Below, piece after piece: positions 61,505 through 64,000 of a DNA stretch of 64,000 bases. The stretch spans positions 296,074 to 360,073 of the forward strand of contig QZCP01000112.1 of NCBI GenBank assembly GCA_003956705.1, read 5' to 3'. Below the pieces are notes generated by a model, which worked only from the letters and a program-made list of their open reading frames with translations, had not been told where the DNA came from and searched no databases. Numbering within the stretch: position 1 is the first letter of the stretch; each line of letters opens with the position of its first letter. This DNA comes from Brevipalpus yothersi (lineage: Eukaryota > Arthropoda > Arachnida > Trombidiformes > Tenuipalpidae). The position numbers and the translations under genes are program-made.

Positions 61505-64000
61505 TTCTGCTCCCAATCCGTCTCTGTTGATGCTTGAGAGATGCTCTCCGAGTTATTCTCACTGCTGATCCTGCCTTTTCATCAGATGAGCAAAGCGGAA
61601 ACATTCGCGATGGTTTTCTTATTTCTGTCACATGGAATAATTTTATCCTTTAAGAGAGTGAATAACTCCAAAAACATTACCACACTGTTTGTTTGTAAAC
61701 TATCATCTCAACCGAAGAGGAAAAGCTTCCAGAAGAATGCTTTTTTACAGTCGATATTGAATGTGGGCCACAGATTAAGCTCGCTTTCATCCACCTCCAC
61801 AACCATGCTCTGGGCAAAGAGTATCAGTCACCCAGCTTGTCAACGGATGGATCCCAATCTTGCTCCATAATCACACCAAGTGTAACAGTAGTAGTGATCA
61901 AGTCATTAGGCGAGCTTACACTTTAGTTCATGTAGGCAGCATGTTTCCTTGATCTACACAAAAAGGACTAGTTTCCGACTTTTTTTCTTGATTCAATTCA
62001 TAGGCTGATGAATTTGGCTCTCTCCCTCAATCTTTTCATTCATTTGTTCATTGATCATTCTGAGAAAGATCATGAATAGCACAATGCGTTTCCATGACTT
62101 CAGCATCCGGGTCCGAATGAACAGGGAAAAGAGCAAAAAGAGCGGGTGAAGTGAATATCTCTGATAATCTGCTACCGAGTTGGAGAGCTTTTTCAGTCAA
62201 ACTGCTGTGGTGTCTGATTGATCGCCATGATAATCGCTCATTGGGAGTGAATGACTTGCAGTGTTGCCAGAGTTTGCAATTCTTCTCCTTAGTTTTGGTC
62301 TAATTTGCTTACATTCTCAAGACACCCGATTGACTTAATTTATGCAAGAGCTTTCTCTCTCTCTTTCTTTCGTTCTTTCTATTCTCTCTCTTGATTAACT
62401 CAGTGTTAATTACATCAGTCATTGTTTCACACGAAGCTGGACAGGTTTACAAGGCTAATGAAGAGCCTCTTTGATGCTAGTCTCTCTTCTACTGATGGTA
62501 CATTCAGTATGTACATGTACATGTATATCCAGCATATACACTTCCTCTATGATCATCTCAACTGAAAATAAGATGAAGATTCTCTTCAAGATCCATTTTT
62601 TCAATCACTCAAGGAATGACTCAGTTTCTCTTCATTGTATGCATTTTAGTTGTTTTCTTGATCGATATTTTTCTCCATCATGGCTAGAGAGGATCTCTGC
62701 TCTGTCAATTTCTAGTTCTATAGCCTTTGTTATGATGGTTTTCATGTTTTCGATTGATAGAAATGGTTCATATCTCAATTCTCCTCACAATCATAAAAAA
62801 GATTCTGAAAACTGTTTCTCACCATCAATACATGACCAGTAGAATCTTGCTCAATAATTCAGTAAGGCATGTCGCTATAAAAAATAAAGTCTTGAGAAAT
62901 AAGGGAAGAATAAGCAAAGACCCTACGACTCGGAATCACAAGTTTCTCCCATCAATCTTCCCAGTAGAGAAAGTTTAACCGTATTGTTTCTATTCTTACT
63001 TAGCTAAAGAGAAAGTTCGCTTGACGATTTGTGAGGAATTCCACTTCTTCAAACACACACCTTTTTGTTTTACAAATTCAACTAAAACTTTTTCATTGAC
63101 AAACTCTGTGCTGATCTCCTACTCTTTATGTCCATTCCTCCTGAATTCTTCTCACAAGTTCATTTTCATCTCCTCAGCCTAATCTTTTCTTCTCCTACAA
63201 TGTCTTACAAAATCAGTTCATATCTCCATAATTCTCCATCTCATGTTCCTGCATGTCGATGTGATGATTGTGAACTTTTGCAATTCCCTTCCTCCTCACT
63301 GGAGAGCTTGATAGTGCTCGCTATCTTTTCTCTTCACTGCACTCGCCGGATCGACGCCAAGATATCTTTTTCTCTCCTCTTCTTCTCTCTTCTCTCCTCT
63401 CATCTCTGCCTCCTCATCTTCTTCCCCACTGAGCTTCCTGCACGTGGACGAGGGCCAAAATGCAAGACATCCCGAACCTGACTGATCATCTGACTAAAAA
63501 CTGACAGTATGGCCATTGTGCATTCTTTTCCTCTCTAATCATGAGAACATTAATGTTTTTGCAATCAGTTATCGATGTCGCTCTATTAGCTAAGAGATAG
63601 ATGGCTTGCATAACTTCATTTTGGGTTCATTGAGCTTCTGAGGAGGCTTTCAACAATGTGGTTTGAGGTCGAATCAATCTTTGATTGTTTGGCCGAATCG
63701 AATCTCGTGTTACAGCTGGTTAACGCCTGTAGAAACATGCTTATGCTCATTTTATCCAATTCCTCTGCTGATTCAGTTGAACATAATATGTAATGATGAG
63801 AGCGCATTTCATGTACGAAATCAAGCATTTTGTTTCTCTCTCTTCATCTTACATTCAAACAGAAAATCAAGTGGCAAGTTGATGTGAAGGAAGAAAAAAG
63901 CTAAATGAACCCATATGCCACTCATTTTTGTGACATTTTCTGTGTGAAGAAGCTTTAAGTTTTATTTGACGTTTTTCTCTCGGCCCATTCCTTGGCTCAT

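Larger units (their letters stand above)
58153..64000. other. Right-hand flank without a recognised gene
   Basis: 5.8 kb of AT-rich DNA with a (CT)n array at 59438-59505 and (CTTT)n at 61468-61504. Open frames at 60919-61146, about 61690-61915 and 63128-63481 (plus) have no family resemblance and no convincing splice context. If unc-5 continues beyond exon 4, this is intron, or its exons here are too diverged for me to see. Confidence 0.5.

Noticed and set aside
61690..61915. Plus-strand frame including ECFFTVDIECGPQIKLAF
   Set aside because: It starts after a stop with no acceptor, has no recognised family and no partner exon.

Overview
This is a nuclear genome segment from an invertebrate animal, most likely an arthropod. 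Genes are split by GT-AG introns, many only 57-90 nt long, and the recognisable proteins are animal orthologues: UNC-4, PPM1H/J-type phosphatase, CPSF1, SAR1, NIP7, UNC-5 and two Spatzle-family ligands. Spatzle-type cystine-knot ligands point to Arthropoda. Short introns next to very long intergenic spaces would fit a mite or a small crustacean, but the window does not settle the lineage. No rRNA, tRNA, CRISPR array or recognisable transposon was found.

Layout. Bases 1-16,027 are a gene-poor tract full of (GA)n/(CT)n microsatellites with no convincing coding exon. Bases 16,028-28,280 (minus) hold unc-4, a paired-like homeobox gene whose homeobox is split by a 9.5-kb intron. Bases 28,281-42,000 are a compact block almost free of microsatellites: a PPM1H-like phosphatase (minus), an intronless secreted MAM-LDLa-MAM protein (minus), CPSF1 (minus) and, head-to-head with CPSF1, the COPII GTPase SAR1 (plus). 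Bases 42,680-47,178 carry two adjacent Spatzle-like ligand genes (plus), the second with antisense coding-like fragments in its first intron. NIP7 (47,539-48,203, minus) lies tail-to-tail with the second ligand. From 49,626 on the plus strand come four exons of the netrin receptor gene unc-5 (signal peptide and first Ig domain); its remaining domains are not recognisable before the window ends. A two-exon orphan gene candidate sits at 57,661-58,152, probably inside an unc-5 intron. The remainder to 64,000 is microsatellite-rich DNA.

How the genes relate. Housekeeping genes (CPSF1 in mRNA 3'-end formation, SAR1 in ER export, NIP7 in 60S ribosome assembly) are interleaved with signalling and neurodevelopmental genes (unc-4, unc-5, Spatzle-like). 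They do not form a single pathway. The block most likely to be locally coordinated is the Spatzle-like pair, which looks like an old and strongly diverged tandem duplication. Exon boundaries were set by hand from GT/AG sites, reading phase and remembered family similarity; no database search or transcript data were available.
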